From assembly GCA_000827265.1 (NCBI GenBank), contig KN834751.1:440113-504112 (forward strand): 64,000 bases of DNA, given 5' to 3'. This document shows, piece by piece, positions 1-12,647 of the stretch. The first letter of the stretch is position 1. The number at the start of each line of letters is the position of its first letter. Made by a program: the position numbers and the translations under genes. This stretch comes from Collybiopsis luxurians FD-317 M1 (Eukaryota; Basidiomycota; Agaricomycetes; Agaricales; Omphalotaceae). The notes beneath the pieces are model-generated. The model was not told the origin of the DNA, did not search any database, and worked only from the letters and a program-made list of their open reading frames with translations.

Positions 1-570
1 ATTTACGATGGCGTATACCCATTATTACCCCGGAGTCTTCGGAGGCGGCCGTTACAGCAAGATGAGAGGGTAACGAGGTAAGAGTGGCGCTGAGCGAGTG
101 GTATCGAATGGACTGTATGCCTTGAGTAACTCCTCTGAACAGACCTCGGTCGTCATGTCGTATCCGACTGACTTTACCGTGCATGATTTCGCCTGCATAG
201 CTGCAGCATGTCAACTAGGGAATTGGGGTAGCCTATCAACAACTTACGCGATTGTGCCTCCATGCAAGTCAACCATACATTCAAGACCCATACACACTCC
301 TAAAACGGGAACTTTGCCCTGGAAATACTCAATGGCAGCATTGGATATCCCGGAATCCGTCTTTGGGTGTCCAGGACCGGGCGAGATAACAAGCGAGTTG
401 ATTTTGAGTTCAGGGAACAATGAAGGCGAAATAGCGTCGTTCCTAATCACCGTGACCTGAGCGCCGAGCAGACACAGCTGCTGGTAAAGATTCCAGGTGA
501 AAGAATCAAAATTATCAATCATTAACACATCGAGCTGGCCGGTGAGGAACGACGGTAGAGTGGTTGCCAT
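1..570 (-). CDS. TRP1: Anthranilate synthase component II / tryptophan biosynthesis protein, N-terminal part (cut by window edge)
   Basis: The protein starts at 570 and opens with a class I glutamine amidotransferase domain. Visible marks are [16 protein letters not shown] near residue 17, [12 protein letters not shown] in the oxyanion region, and GVCMG carrying the nucleophilic cysteine. A 47-nt intron (201-247) follows ...HGGTIA, and exon 2 continues with YAGEIMHGK and RYHSL, both typical of the anthranilate synthase amidotransferase. The domain supplies ammonia from glutamine for anthranilate synthesis. In most filamentous fungi this domain is fused to indole-3-glycerol-phosphate synthase and phosphoribosylanthranilate isomerase. 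Those parts would lie beyond position 1, so the trifunctional nature is inferred. The gene is on the same strand as the carboxypeptidase upstream of it. Confidence 0.93.
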
Positions 571-935
571 TGCGAGGGGGAATTTGGGGGGTGACAGTCG
601 AACTGTCTAACTTTTATTTCACGGTATTTCAGGGGAATCAGTGACTGCGATGACCGCAGCAAAAATTCCGCGTACGAATCTTAGGTCAGCACTGACTGGC
701 TGCTGTAATTATCGCACTTGGCCAGAAAGTCTCATCTTGATCAGTGTGTCGATAGCACAACTGAGCCCACCGCGCCCGCGGCCGTCTGCGTTTCGGAGTA
801 CAAGGACGATTGCTTCTTATCTGTGCATTTGGCACCGCACCCGGCCGCCAGCATTTGCTATTCATTCTACAGCGAATACGATGCATGTTTTCATTGGAAC
901 CCTTTTTAAGTACAGCAATACAGCATATCCACAGC
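571..935. other. Spacer between TRP1 and the carboxypeptidase gene
   Basis: About 365 bases between two minus-strand genes. It should hold the 3' end of the carboxypeptidase transcript and the TRP1 promoter. I see no convincing gene, repeat or RNA in it; the open frames here are antisense to the last carboxypeptidase exons. Confidence 0.6.
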
Positions 936-3517
936 CTACGTCGACGGCGAGTCCTGGAGACCGAGCAAGAAGGAGATGGCATTGTATGCCGCCCATGGAA
1001 CAAATTCTGAAAAAAGTCATTAACATCGATTGCATACATTGTGTAGATGAACAGACATACGGGGAGTCATATGCCCACTGTAGTAAAACTCGACATCTAG
1101 ACAGAAAAAAGAGCTTAAAGAAGGCAGGATAATGGTGCAATCAATGTACGTACAGGTCAATCCCCGTTCAGTGTGCTCGTTACCAAATACACCGAAATTC
1201 TTGACGGTAAAACTTTCATTTTGAATCGGGGTTTGGAATCCTTGAGCACCGTTCCAAGTCATGTTCCTTTTGCGGTCTTCAGTCGAGCCCGCGGCTCCAA
1301 CGTAAAACACATCACTCACTGGATAGCAATCCGAGTTCCTTCAGCCACCAGGATAAAGTCCTATCCGATCATTGGATCAGCAACGTGCAGTGAAATGATT
1401 GTCTCGGGAACTCACAGCAAGACCATGGACCACGACAGTCCTTTCTGATTTTTCAATCACATTGGGGAAGATGCTGAGCATGGACGGAATCGACTGGTCG
1501 TTTCCTGGCCGTCCTTGAGCGTTTACGTAGACGGATCCTTCTCCGCAAATCTCCCAATTGATGTGAGGTGCATGAATCGCGTCTTGGACCTAACCAATAT
1601 GTCAATTCGAGCGAAGCATACCATAGGCAGCTATGCTCACATCCGTTCTGCATTCAAACAAGTCAGAAGATATATCTTGAATAAATGAAATGTTTTCCTA
1701 CCGGTTGAAGTAGATGAACTGTTGCGTTGATTCTGGGAATCCAAGGACGCTCCCTGGTTACAGTGAGATATAGGAAAGATCACGAGTTGAATTCAAAGAA
1801 AACTTACAAAGACTGGGGAACGTGTCCGAAACTCTGCCGGCTCTCGTTCAGTCAACTGCCCCTCAGATCGCTGGCTAAAACGTACCTGTAAACGTCGAAT
1901 ACTGGGTTCAAACTGAAACAAATATCTCGGTGTCAAGGTAGGCGCTGAACAGAACAGAACGTACACTCCGACAGCTTCTTGAATAGGACTATGAAGTCTA
2001 CAACCTGGTTTCAGCGTCCCGAAGGTACCCTCAACAACTCCAGCAGGGAAAGGTAGTTGTCCGGCAGGAGGATAAGTGACGAATTTATCTAGGTAGTCGG
2101 TGTAACCGCAAGTATCAGATATGTTCTGGAACTCATCCCATTGCGCTTGGGTGAATGGGAAAAGGTCGGCGTGCGCTTGCGCAAAACGAAGTGCCGGGAT
2201 CTCATCCTGAACAACATCATATGAAAGAGAAGGATCGGCGATATCGATTCCCTTTAGATTGAGATCAATAAGTCCCGGGTGTTCATAGATATAGTTGGCG
2301 ATGTAAGGCACGTCTGAGTAAACATTTGAGAATTATTATTGAATAAAGGAAGGAAGAAGCATCCATACAGAATCCTGCGTACTAGAAGCCACGGATTAGC
2401 CTCGCGCTTACATGAGACGTCAAGAAGAAAAGCTTACACTTTCACCAGAAAGGTAAAAGTCCTTTCCCTTCAATTCCGAGAAGACTTCGAGGAATTGGCC
2501 GAAGAAGCCCACTAGTTGAGCAGCAAGCTCGTCATCATTGGTGATATTCGGCGTTCCTTGCGTAAATCCAGTCTAATGTACGTCAGTCTGCCGTTAGAAA
2601 AGAATGAATCCAAATCTTACCCCGACGGGCTGCTCGACCCACAGCATGTGAGCGAGATTAGTCCATGAAAATGGATTACTAAAATAAAAAGACAACGTAA
2701 GATAGCGGGTAGGAAGCAAGTGCTGAAAAATATACAGACGCTGTAGGTGCAGATTGACCCCACGACCAACCTACGGAAGCGCAAAAGGTTGAATTAGTCG
2801 ATCCAGGATAAGGGAGACAGAATACATACTTATCGGGCCATTTTCTTGCAAGAATCCCTCAAGAGAGGAACATCCTGGTCCGCCTGAGGTCCAAAAACGA
2901 AAAATTTAGAGGCGAAATCACAAGTTTGTTCTAACTAACCATTAGTCCAGAACAGAAGCTTGTCTCCATTGGTGATATTATTAGTAGGCCAGAACCTTTT
3001 CGGTTAGACGAATAGGCATCAAACTGGAAAGAATAAGATGCCAGAGATATTTACCAGAAGAATAGCTTGCGGGTCTCATTGGGATCCCCAGAGATGGGAA
3101 GTAAGCCAGCCCATGAAGGACCTGTGTATTTGAGGTTAGGAGCATCGGTACACATCTGATTGAGCTTCAATGCAGGCGAGCAAATTTCGCATACCGGGAT
3201 CGAAATCAACTGCAAATTGACAGCAAACATCAGTAACAGCCGTTGATACTCAAGCTCTACTCACCGTCCGGAAGGCTGGTCCCAGGGACCAAGAATTTCC
3301 GAGCAGCAGGATTTGTAAAGTTGATAGTTTGAGGCGGGGCCTGTCTCTTGGACAACAACTCGGTTCTGGGTCCTAAGAAGTCTCGAAAACGGTTGAGCTG
3401 ATCCCGTTGGATCTGCTGAGCCTCCTCAAACCCAGGGTTAGCGCCTCCGATGGCGAAGACGCTCCGGGCAGCGGCGATGAACGTAATGCTGGCGGAGATG
3501 AGAGACAGAGGTTTCAT
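936..3517 (-). CDS. Secreted serine carboxypeptidase (peptidase family S10)
   Basis: The ATG at 3517 begins a signal peptide (MKPLSLISASITFIAAARSVFA). An upstream in-frame TTG is not a credible start. About fifteen short introns interrupt the gene. Family marks in order are SWAGLLPISGDPNETRKLFFW, the TNGGPGCSS oxyanion motif, FSWTNLAHMLWVEQPVGTGF, the nucleophile motif GESYAG, HGLADFILVAEGTRIA with the likely catalytic Asp, MTWNGAQGFQTPI, and HTERGL...YYSGHMTPQFVPWAAY with the catalytic His. The protein ends LGLQDSPST, with its TAG stop at 936. It should remove C-terminal residues from peptides in the secretory pathway, vacuole or medium. The codons after the nucleophile Ser lie on a 13-nt exon at 2369-2381, without which the frame cannot be joined. 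Family assignment is firm; substrate preference is unknown. Confidence 0.93.
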
Positions 3518-4749
3518 AGTTGCAATCACTGACAACTAGTATCTTGGGCACAACAACACTCGATGGACTCGGTGGGGGTGCACAGATGAAAATGATCACG
3601 TAGCGGAGGTTTATATGTCTCTGCGAGATCGGCAGGCGCGTATTTTTGAACATGCTCCATGCGCATAAGAAGGTCGAGATGGAAGGAAAGCATGTACGAA
3701 GATGGTATCAGCTGACGGTATTCGATCTGATTTTTATCAAGTTCAAGAGGTGTTCCCGGGCTCCAATTCGTGCGACAGTATACATGGATTACGGCCATGC
3801 AACTGAAAGGCGAAAACTGAGGCTTTGTCAGATAACAAAAAAATGCTGCAAATTTCCGAGCTATGAATACGATTTGCTAAAGGCAATCACTCTCCACATC
3901 CTATCTTGTTAGGAGCATGTGCGAACGTGTGGAAAGCAGTTAAACCCAGACAATGTTTCCCATCGTTCCTGGCTGAGGCTGTAGAAGATTGAGTACTACT
4001 GAACTTGGAGCTATATTTTCCGCTTCTTCAGGTGCTCTTCATAATTTAGAAGAGCCGGAAGATGTTCGATAGATCCGTCGAAATATATTCGTGGATCCCA
4101 GAAGAGCGTGTATAGAAGCAGCGGAGAACTGACCAGCACCTTTGATACATAAGCGGAAAAGGATAAAGGATCAAGTTTACACCACAACGTCTGTTGGACC
4201 AGACCAGGAGTTTCAGATTCAATATCTATCTGTCAAAGCGGGATAATAAATGGCTAACGAACTGCATCTGCACCGTGCATTTACTACTGGCACGGTAATA
4301 GGCAACGGGAACGTAAGAACTGCATATCATTGTGGAATTATGGTCGGGAACATAGATCAGCAGAACATCATAAGTGCGCGCTGCTGAAAGCCCGAATAGC
4401 ACATTGAGCTATCATTGGCCAGTTCTTTGCATCTAAACATTTCCTCAGTGGTTTTTGTGCGCGTGTGCGTCGCTCAGTATTGAGCACACCGGTTCATCCA
4501 ATTTTCGTAGAGGTTTTTACGATCGGAAGCAGGAAGCAAAGCTGAAGCTAGTGGGGGAAGCTGTTGGGGGAAGCTGTAGGACAGAGAGGATTTTGCCGAT
4601 GGCTTCGGCAGAGAGAAAGTTACAGTCGAGCGTCTTTTTTTGGGCGTTTAATCAATCAGGCCGCGACTGCCGGCATCAATTTTGGTCCGGGATCAAAATG
4701 ACAGGAACAGTATTCAAACCCTGAACTACCTCCTTCTCCGCAACAAGCG
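3518..4749. other. Divergent intergenic region
   Basis: About 1.2 kb between the carboxypeptidase (leftward) and the HtrL-like gene (rightward), so it should contain both promoters. I see no gene. The only structure noticed is a short direct repeat of GGGGGAAGCTGT near 4553-4577. Confidence 0.55.
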
Positions 4750-5994
4750 ATGCGGCGTACCGCGATATGGCAAGTTTTACTTGCTGTCTCTGGTATCTCC
4801 CTTCTTCTCTTAATTTTCAAAACACATTCAATTCTGAGAGCTGGCCGGTCATCTATGGTGTACGCTATTGAGCCAGAATCTAACACCAACACAACTGCGC
4901 ACCCCCAGCAGCGCATTCTCCTGGTATCTGGTCTTTTTCCTCTTTCCAAGTCCAAGCATTCGAAAGAAGACTACCGAACCTGGTTAAGCCTTTTCCTAGG
5001 ATCGGTAACCACGGATATCTACTTTTTCACTCCTCCTGACTTGGCAGAACTTGTAGCAGAAGTTCGCGGGGACCTTCCGATTATCATCAACACGACATTT
5101 TCAACACCCTTTGACATTCCGCCTCTAGCAGATTCGAGGGAAGCTTATGAACGAATGCATGCACTAGACCGCGAGCGTTCACGTCATTCGCCCGAGCTGT
5201 ATGCTATCTGGAATGGGAAGCCGTACTATTTAGACGAAGCCTTGAAAAATTCGGAGAACGAATATTCGTATGCATTTTGGTGTGACGCTGGGAGTTTTAG
5301 GAAGGAACACGTTTATGAGACTTGGCCGGATGCTGCCCGGGTAGAGGAGATATGGAGAGAAGCAAGTAGACTAAGTGGCGTGGCCAAGGAGGATCTGTTG
5401 TTCTTCCCAATGTGGGAACCTCCTCATGCGAGCATGAAGCACTGGCAAGATACCCTGGGTCCTGTGGATACCGACTTCAGTGAAGGTGCGAGCTTATTTG
5501 ATTCGGCGGACCGCAAGCATTAACACCTGAACTTAGGTTCATTCTTTGGCGGCTCTCCTCGAACCGTTCGATGGTGGACCGAGCTCTTTTACCTATACCA
5601 TGATCATTATCTCAACCAGGGTATTTTTGTTGGCAAAGACCAGACATTAATTAATGCCCTGTTCCTCCTCTATCCCTCTCGAGTAATCACAGTTTGGGTA
5701 TCTGACCCAGATGCTCCTGCACATCAAGGTCTTGTATCATCAGTTGAAGGTCCCCTGGGGAATTGCGGCGATCGCTGGTACTACTACCAGTTCTGGCTCT
5801 CAAACACCCAAACTCGCAACGCGATGCGTAATCTCTGGAATTCAAAGCTTTGGTTCCCGTGGTGGAAGGAACGTAGCACCTGCCGTATCACAGGCGTTTT
5901 GTCGATAAAGAACGTTCTGGCTGGTAGATTTGGTCCTAATTGGACACCTCCAAAAGCCTCACTCACCCTTCCATCTTTGAAATCGCGCTCATAG
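4750..5994 (+). CDS. Type II membrane protein of the HtrL/YibB family, possible glycosyltransferase
   Basis: Two exons, 4750-5485 and 5537-5994, join in frame to about 397 residues. Residues 8-24 form a single membrane anchor (LLAVSGISLLLLIF). The rest would be lumenal, typical of a type II Golgi or ER protein. The body contains KEDYRTWLSLFLGSVTTDIY, YSYAFWCDAGSFR, then EGSFFGGSPRTVRWW and, further on, GIFVGKDQTLINALF. This order of a 'WxDAG' stretch, an 'FFGG' turn and a late 'DQ' resembles the HtrL/YibB family, which is often treated as glycosyltransferase-like. The reaction and sugar donor are unknown. The family call is from pattern memory and moderately sure; the coding call is firm. Confidence 0.8.
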
Positions 5995-6433
5995 ATGTAT
6001 CTTGGTTCAATGGGTCGTCATCTACATATAGGAGAATGTGCATCATTTATATATTCGAATTCAATCTGTAATATATTGTATTTCTCGAGCGTGGTATGTA
6101 GTACCGAAGTTGGTCGAATGCCATTAATAGAAGAAATTCAGAGAAGTTACCCTGCTCCATCTCCAGAATCCACCAGGGCGATTCCCTGGAAAAGATATGA
6201 AGTATCTTAATGGTTTGCACAAAGCCCTGTCATGCCACATTCTTTCTCACTCGAGAGCTAGGCTGACCTTAGCATTTCTTTTTATGGAATGTCCACCGGT
6301 CAAAGCGAGTTTTATCAACCACGTGGAATACAGTCCTTACCAAACGACTTGTTCAGATGTTATCTCAGGAAGACGGAAAAGCAAAGGGTGTTGGCCTCAA
6401 TATATAGGATAAATAGACAGTCATTCGGCAGGA
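5995..6433. other. Convergent spacer
   Basis: About 440 bases between the stops of the HtrL-like gene and ERG7. It should contain both 3' ends. No gene or repeat is visible. Confidence 0.5.
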
Positions 6434-9035
6434 TCAGTGGCTGGAATTGCCGTTACCACGACCATTTACTGACTTTTCGCGCAATTCCTTGAGATACCAG
6501 TGCGCCTTCCCCAGCATCCATATCGGGAACGAAAACTTGAAATTGGGGTAAGCAATTGCGCAATTCTTGTTAAATATCCCCTCTATGGCTTCTTGAGGCC
6601 ACGAACCATCCTATACAGTTAATTAGTTTACGACAGGCGGATATTTAATTTACCGGGAATACTCACAGGAAGTTGCCTTTGCATAACGAGTTTGACTGCC
6701 TTTTCTATAGGCTCAGGGTGAGGGTATCCAGCATACATTAGGGCCATTGTTGCCCAGCAGGTCTGGACCACCTGGGAGTCTTTGTGTTCGATCCATGTAG
6801 CCAGTTCGCACGACTAGAGGATAAGGATCGTACTCGTATCAAGCGGCAGACGAGGACTAAAATTAAAAGCTGCGCACTTTATAACTTTCACCCCAGCCAC
6901 CGTCTGCTCTCTGCTTGCCGAGTAAAAACTCGCAAGCTCTCTTGGAGTATGCGCTGTTGCTATAATTCTCTCCCACAAGTGAAAGAGACTCTGTCGCGAA
7001 CATGGTGGCATACGAGAAACAGATCCCCCAGGAGCCAACCCAGCCACCCTCAGGCCTTTGGGCCTTGTGCACATAGTCGATGGCGCGTCGAATGGTGGTA
7101 CTGTGAGACAAAATCGAGATCAGGTTGGATAGGAAAGACAAAGAATTTCGGTATGCACTCAATGTCCTTGGAGCGATAGTTGGGGTATTGTTTCCTGAAA
7201 ATGGAAAGCGATGTAATGACAGAAGTCGTGCACTCTGGGTAACAGAATTCGATCATGATATCACCTGCAACAAGGACATCCTTAGCATCGACGGGAGGCA
7301 ATAAAGCAAAAGACACTTGCCGAAAACTTCAGCAGGGTTTAACCACTCCAGCCATTGCGGTCCCCGAACGAGCTCGTAAGACGCGAAACCGCCATTCGCA
7401 TTCTGAAGAGAAAGCATGGTGTCGACGGCCCAGCACATTCGTTCTTCTGAAATGAGCTTGGGAACAAAACTGCAAAAAAAATATTAATAACTACGCTTGA
7501 AAATGAGCAGAAAAACTCACTCTAGACTCTGAAGGTAAATGGAAGATTTGAGACCTTCACCGGTACAGTCGCTGACAGTGTATCCTTGCTCTTTTGTACT
7601 AAAGCCCCAAGCACCCTTCGTCCGATGCCTAAAAGCCGTTTCGAAATGTTTCGGATTCTCTAGCATTTGCCCTTTTTCCAACCAATCCAACGCCTTGATT
7701 AACTCTTTCCTATTTTCTTCTAGCTTGACCAATCCAGTTTCGACAACAGCTTGAGAAATGAAGGCAAGATCCCAAAGCTGACTTCCATTCGTCCCACACA
7801 TCATCATACCTTCAGCCCCGAGCCACATGAAATCAGCTCGCTTCTCTGCGTGAAGCTTGAATGCTTCAGATTCTGTCCCATCGTGGTGAACACGCGCGAT
7901 GAGATTGAACATTTTTGAAACGGGCCCCAACGTCTGATACCCCGTGTTCTCGTCCTCCATAACGACAAGTTCGTAAACCTTTTGTAAAGCGAGTTTGCGG
8001 ACGGGTGGAAGTGAGCATAATTCGTACGAAGAAAGTAAAGCGTTCAAGGCGTCCAACACTGTGCTGTGTGCAGCGTATAGATCTGCCTCGGAGACGTTGT
8101 TGCGCTGCGCAGGCCAGTTGATGGAATAGTAATTCTGGGGGTACAATTCTTCTCTCAGAGCAAGAATAAGATCGTTTTCTGGCGCAGTAAAGCGGACGCC
8201 GTAAAGGTAGGACATTGGAATGTAAACGTTACGAGTATGAATCCACCATCGGTGCGGATGGAAAGGCAGTTGAGTAGGAAGAAGGAAGAGCTCTGGCGGA
8301 ACGGGGTTGTTCCCAGCCCAGTCATACACATTGAGGATAGAGAGCCAGAACTTTCCCCATGATGGAATGGCGCAAGCTCCGCCGAGTTTGTGCAGTGTAC
8401 CGCGAGCTCTGGTACATACGGGGTGATCTGCGGATACACCAAGAATACGGAGAGCTGCATAATTCAGAGCCGTCCCAAAGACGGTAGAATGGCCTTCTAC
8501 GTGGCTAAAAATCAAGGATGAGATTCCGTTTGACACGAAAAGCAGTTCTAAAACACGCACATGCCCCATCCCCCGTCTTCGGGATGTGCTCGGTTAAACA
8601 AGTATCGAATCATTTCCCTGCGTTCCTCGTCTTTGAAGCCCATTCCAGACACGTAGGACCCAATAATTAAACCCGGGAGCAGAAACATGGGTCCTCCATA
8701 CTCTCCTGGCCAATGCCCATCGTGAGCTTGCAAGTTTTTGTAGAATGTGTAGCCATTCTTGGAAGCTTCGAACGCGTCTTTTGCAGGACTCAGCTCCGGT
8801 AAATTCTAAAAGTTTGGGATTGACGAATTTGCTTTGAAAGTCTCTGTAGAATACATACAGTGGGCAGCCCAAGCCAAAATTTATCGACCGTGTTCTGTGG
8901 CCATTCGTCTGCTTCCTTGTCTGACTTGAGGTAGTGCCAGGTGTGGCGACCATTATCACTGACTAGCAATCTCCAGCGCGAATAGTCAGTGAAGGACTCT
9001 TTACCTGAATCGGGGACAGGAATTTGGTTGTACAT
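6434..9035 (-). CDS. ERG7: Lanosterol synthase (oxidosqualene cyclase)
   Basis: The enzyme folds 2,3-oxidosqualene into lanosterol, the first sterol of the ergosterol pathway, at the ER or lipid droplet membrane. It starts [18 protein letters not shown] at 9035 and ends [10 protein letters not shown], with TGA at 6434. Characteristic stretches are [42 protein letters not shown], the long exon with [12 protein letters not shown], the catalytic motif [10 protein letters not shown], and QW repeats such as [22 protein letters not shown] and QRADGGWGE. The catalytic Asp and Cys of the DCTAE motif are present, but Ala is replaced by Gly. Several short introns interrupt the gene. The product call is secure; only the effect of the Gly substitution is open. 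Confidence 0.96.
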
Positions 9036-9214
9036 AAGAGACGAGCAAACATCTTTAAAGTGGTACGATAATTCTTAAGTAGGGCAGCAGAACCGAATAA
9101 GCGCCGAGGACGCGACAAAGACTAATATGCAAAGTGTATTCCTAGCAACAACCAGGCCATTTCGCTGGTGTCTCAAGACGCCTCTCGCCTTCATTAATTA
9201 CATATACGATAAAT

Positions 9215-10118
9215 TCATGCAGGAAGTTCAAACTTTTGTCCTTGCAACACTCTGCAAATATGAAAACGTTGAGGAAAAGAGAAGCAGACCAGACCAAAGA
9301 AACGCACTTTGTAAAGTAAACGTAGAAAAAGTCGAGGTACAGTCCAGTCTGTACTATTCCAGCAGTTATCGCTATGGGGTCAACAACACCCTCGGAAAAG
9401 TATCTGTAAGATGAGCCAGTGAATATACGAACGCGAAAGCTAAAAGGTGGACGCACCGGTAAATCCAGTTTGGAATGTACAACGCCCTATATATTCCTAA
9501 AGCGGCCAAATAATGCGTGGTGATGGTCTCTGCTTCACCAGTTCGCTGGAGCATAAATAACTGAGGAAGAATGGCGACAGATTCCAGGAAAATCGAAAAG
9601 GACCAAAGAATTTCCGAGAACCAAAAGTGATAGTTGAATATAAGCGCGAGTATGACGCAAGGTCCAATCAAGTACTCGAGGCGGAACGTGTCGATAGAAG
9701 GATCATTCGTGGGTCTAGAGAATACGTTTGTGTTTGCCAGTTTATAGAAGACGACAGGACACACCGGTGGCGGTATTTCATGAGGTATAGTATGTAACAG
9801 CTGCTTCCAATGAAGAAGACCTTCATGGTCGTGTTGTAAAACGAGATCCAACGGAAGAACAAGTCGAGATAACGAGCCAGAAAGACGGTAACATAGAGGG
9901 CTTGAGTTTTGAAGGAAATACCTAGCGGCGAGGTGGATTGAGAGCTGGGCGAGAATATGCGATAGCGGACCTACCTCGACATGAGCGGGACGTTTGAATT
10001 TTGTGAATAAGGATAAGAATAGAGGCAAGATGGGCCAGGTCACCTTGAATGAGTAATTTCTCAGTTAAAATCAGCAGAAAATTAAACGGAACAGACCCAA
10101 TAAACGGAAAAGATTCAT
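9215..10118 (-). CDS. ERD2: ER lumen protein-retaining receptor (K/HDEL receptor)
   Basis: This seven-helix receptor returns escaped K/HDEL proteins from the Golgi to the ER in COPI vesicles. Spliced exons read [72 protein letters not shown], and later [38 protein letters not shown] and [15 protein letters not shown]. The last exon gives [12 protein letters not shown], the classic C-terminus of the family. The frame needs five short introns. An ATG at 10118 is followed after eight codons by the first intron. The gene follows ERG7 on the same strand with a 179-base spacer. Family, length and ends all match. Confidence 0.96.
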
Positions 10119-11363
10119 GGCGGAACGTGCAAAAGCGTAAACTCGACGTGTAAGTTTGCTATCCTCCCTTCCAAATTTAGCTTGACTGATTAGTCAGCAT
10201 TATATCCTTCTTGTCTCTCCGCTCCATTCACGGTGAGTAGTTCTGTACATTATTCTCTCAATGTGATGTTCTAGTAAAAGGTTCGACTCTTTCTCCTCGA
10301 ATTGCTAGTCGAAAAAAATCCATATCCTTCCACTTTCATCCAATTCCCGAGCCCTCAATGTGTCCTTATTCCCAATGTGCCTTTCATAAGTTTTCCGAGG
10401 CACTTTGTAAGGCTGGACCAACATTCATATCATTTGACTTCATTAATATGGGCTGCTATGGTCTAGAGACAAACGGTCTTGCAGCAAAGGCGAAGTCGTA
10501 CAGTGGAGCCTGGCTCCTTCCGTTCGTTAGCCGAGCTCGCGAGGACATGTCACTTTCAAGTGTCAACTGTTCGTCGAGTGGTCTCTGGTGTGGTTTATAA
10601 ACCGAACGTACAAACTCCATTGCGTGTTAATAGCACCCGAGCTATAGTTTACTGTTCGTCGTGCGTGGTTACACGCGTATAATTGCTGGTTCGGGGTGCA
10701 GTTGCGGTGAACATGGGAATGGATATTGGGCTTTTTTCACATCTGCTTTTCGAAGAGTTGGAGAAGTGAGATCAAACTGGTCTGTACCGCAGGCCCTGAT
10801 ATTTTTTAATTTTTAATTTTCCGTTTTTCTCTCCACTTGTTTCAAGTACTGCGATCCAAACTGATCTCGATTCATATAGGTCTGTTCAGATCCCATTATC
10901 CCTCTAAAATGTAATATGGCCCTCGTTATGTGTGTAGAAATTTTTGACTTTGATCAACAATCCATGTCTTGCCGCTGTTCTCTTTGAAAGCTAGCATATG
11001 TACTCCCTCCAGTTCACCTGCCATAATGCTTGTTTTGTCCCAAATATCCATGCCTAGTTTAGCTCGAGATCGCGCCGTACTTCCCATGTTATCACAACAT
11101 GTTGCATCATGAAGCTGCCCCTGGAAACGAAGGAAAATGCTCGGAAGTTCTAATGGAATCCCGCCATAGCAACATAAAACGATAATGTGCAGTTTCCCCC
11201 CAAACGTCTGTCGTCGACTGTCGTGGGTCTTTGATTTCGTATTCTAGTCTCTCGCCCGCCGCGGATCGTTGCGGCAAATAACAACGCAAAGGTGGCGGGA
11301 CCACAACAGACTTGACTTTATTTTCCTTCCATCCCCCATTCTGGCGACTCACCTTCATTTCTT
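10119..11363. other. Divergent intergenic region with a weak helix-turn-helix-like ORF
   Basis: About 1.24 kb between ERD2 (leftward) and the DUF4203-like gene (rightward). It should contain both promoters. One plus-strand frame near 10520-10620 reads like a helix-turn-helix segment (SLAELARTCHFQVSTVRRVV) but has no extension on either side, so I do not call it a gene. Nothing else is seen. Confidence 0.5.
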
Positions 11364-12647
11364 ATGACGGCGGAAGCCCGCCCCAGTGTGGCGTACTTGC
11401 TGCGGTTGTCTGTGCTTTTCCAGGTTTTGACTCTCGTCCTTGCCGCGCCTTCTCTACATCCATATTCCACCCACATTGTTCTCTATGCTAGAAAAACAGA
11501 TCCTATTGTCTCGCATTCCGCAAATGGTTCTGTTATCATCTTGGACCCTGCCACTCAGCAGACCATTCCACAAGGACCAGGGACTGACGGCAGTGGCTCA
11601 GGCTTTTCGCTCCCTGCAGTCCTCTGGATTATATTCCTTCTTGTTATTGGTGTCCCTCTGGCCGTGGCTGGAATCCGAGGCTGGAGAGGTACCACTGGTA
11701 TATCAATTAGTTTAGCCGCAATGGTTTGTTGTGAGTCCCTCCTCTCTCTCTAACCTGTCCATAATGTTCCAACCCAGACTACCATTCTCATTCTTTTTGT
11801 CGATAGCTTGGGCCGCTATCATAAATTCTGTTACTGAAGTGGGAGTATCCGATATTCTCCTAACTCTCATTGTCTTTGCTTTTGGGTTCCTTGGTCTCGT
11901 TCTTGGTATTTTCGAGTTTGCCCGGATCGCAAGCATGGTTGTTATGTCTATCATGGGGGGTTTGGCTTTTGGATTACGAATCGCCCTTGTCAAAAAAGAC
12001 CTGTTGATCTCGTCGTCCTTTGTTCTGAATTGGATAGTGATTGTTGTGTTTGGGGTGGGAACGGGTTTGCTGCTCATATGGCGACCTAGAGCTGCAATGG
12101 TATAGGCCCGCCCGACCTATGACGTCTCATCCATGCTGATATTCGGTTTTCAGGTGATTTCTTGCGCCAGCACTGGCACTTTTTTAACGGCTTTGGGAGT
12201 GGACTTGATCTTCAACAAGCAGTCGGGTCTCAGTATCGGACTTAGAACCCTCTTTGACCAAAATGACAACCATTTCGCAGTAAGTCTGATATCAGGATGC
12301 TTTGCATCATCCCTTTCCCTAATCTTCTCCCGCAGTTTTTTATCGAATCTCCCTACGATCCGAGTTTGTTCACTAGGATCATTCTCTACACTTCACTGGG
12401 TCTCACGTACGTTGTCTGATGTTCCAAATGAAAGAGAGCGGTTTCTGACTGGGACCGCAGGCCTATACTTGCTGTAGCTCAGCATCGTATATTCAAAGGG
12501 CCTTTTACGCGAAAACCGCCTCCCCCGTCCGATGAGGAATTATGTCTTAATTACCCGACCGAGGACAATAGCGCTAACAGAGGAACAGCGTTCTTCTCAG
12601 GCCTCTGGGATGGTGCAAGACTCAGTGCCAGTCGATTCAGCATCTGA
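11364..12647 (+). CDS. Multi-pass membrane protein, TMEM198/DUF4203-like
   Basis: Five exons join in frame: 11364-11730, 11807-12099, 12154-12289, and two more ending at the TGA at 12645-12647. The protein has a signal-like N-terminus (LLRLSVLFQVLTLVLA) and a polar segment of about 70 residues. About seven hydrophobic helices follow, including AVLWIIFLLVIGVPLAVAGI, ILLTLIVFAFGFLGLVLGIF and FVLNWIVIVVFGVGTGLLLI. The tail is cytosolic and polar (HRIFKGPFTRKPPPPSDEEL...). Helix layout and glycine-rich helices fit the TMEM198/DUF4203 group of fungal membrane proteins, whose function is unclear. Gene structure is firm; the family name is moderate. Confidence 0.75.

Noticed and set aside
641..1140. 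Overlapping plus-strand frames of up to 163 codons near the carboxypeptidase 3' end
   Set aside because: They are antisense to carboxypeptidase exons with recognisable protein sequence and show no family features.
10479..10682. Helix-turn-helix-like frame resembling a transposase N-terminus
   Set aside because: Only about 25 residues look suggestive. There is no downstream catalytic domain, no terminal repeats and no splice-supported extension.
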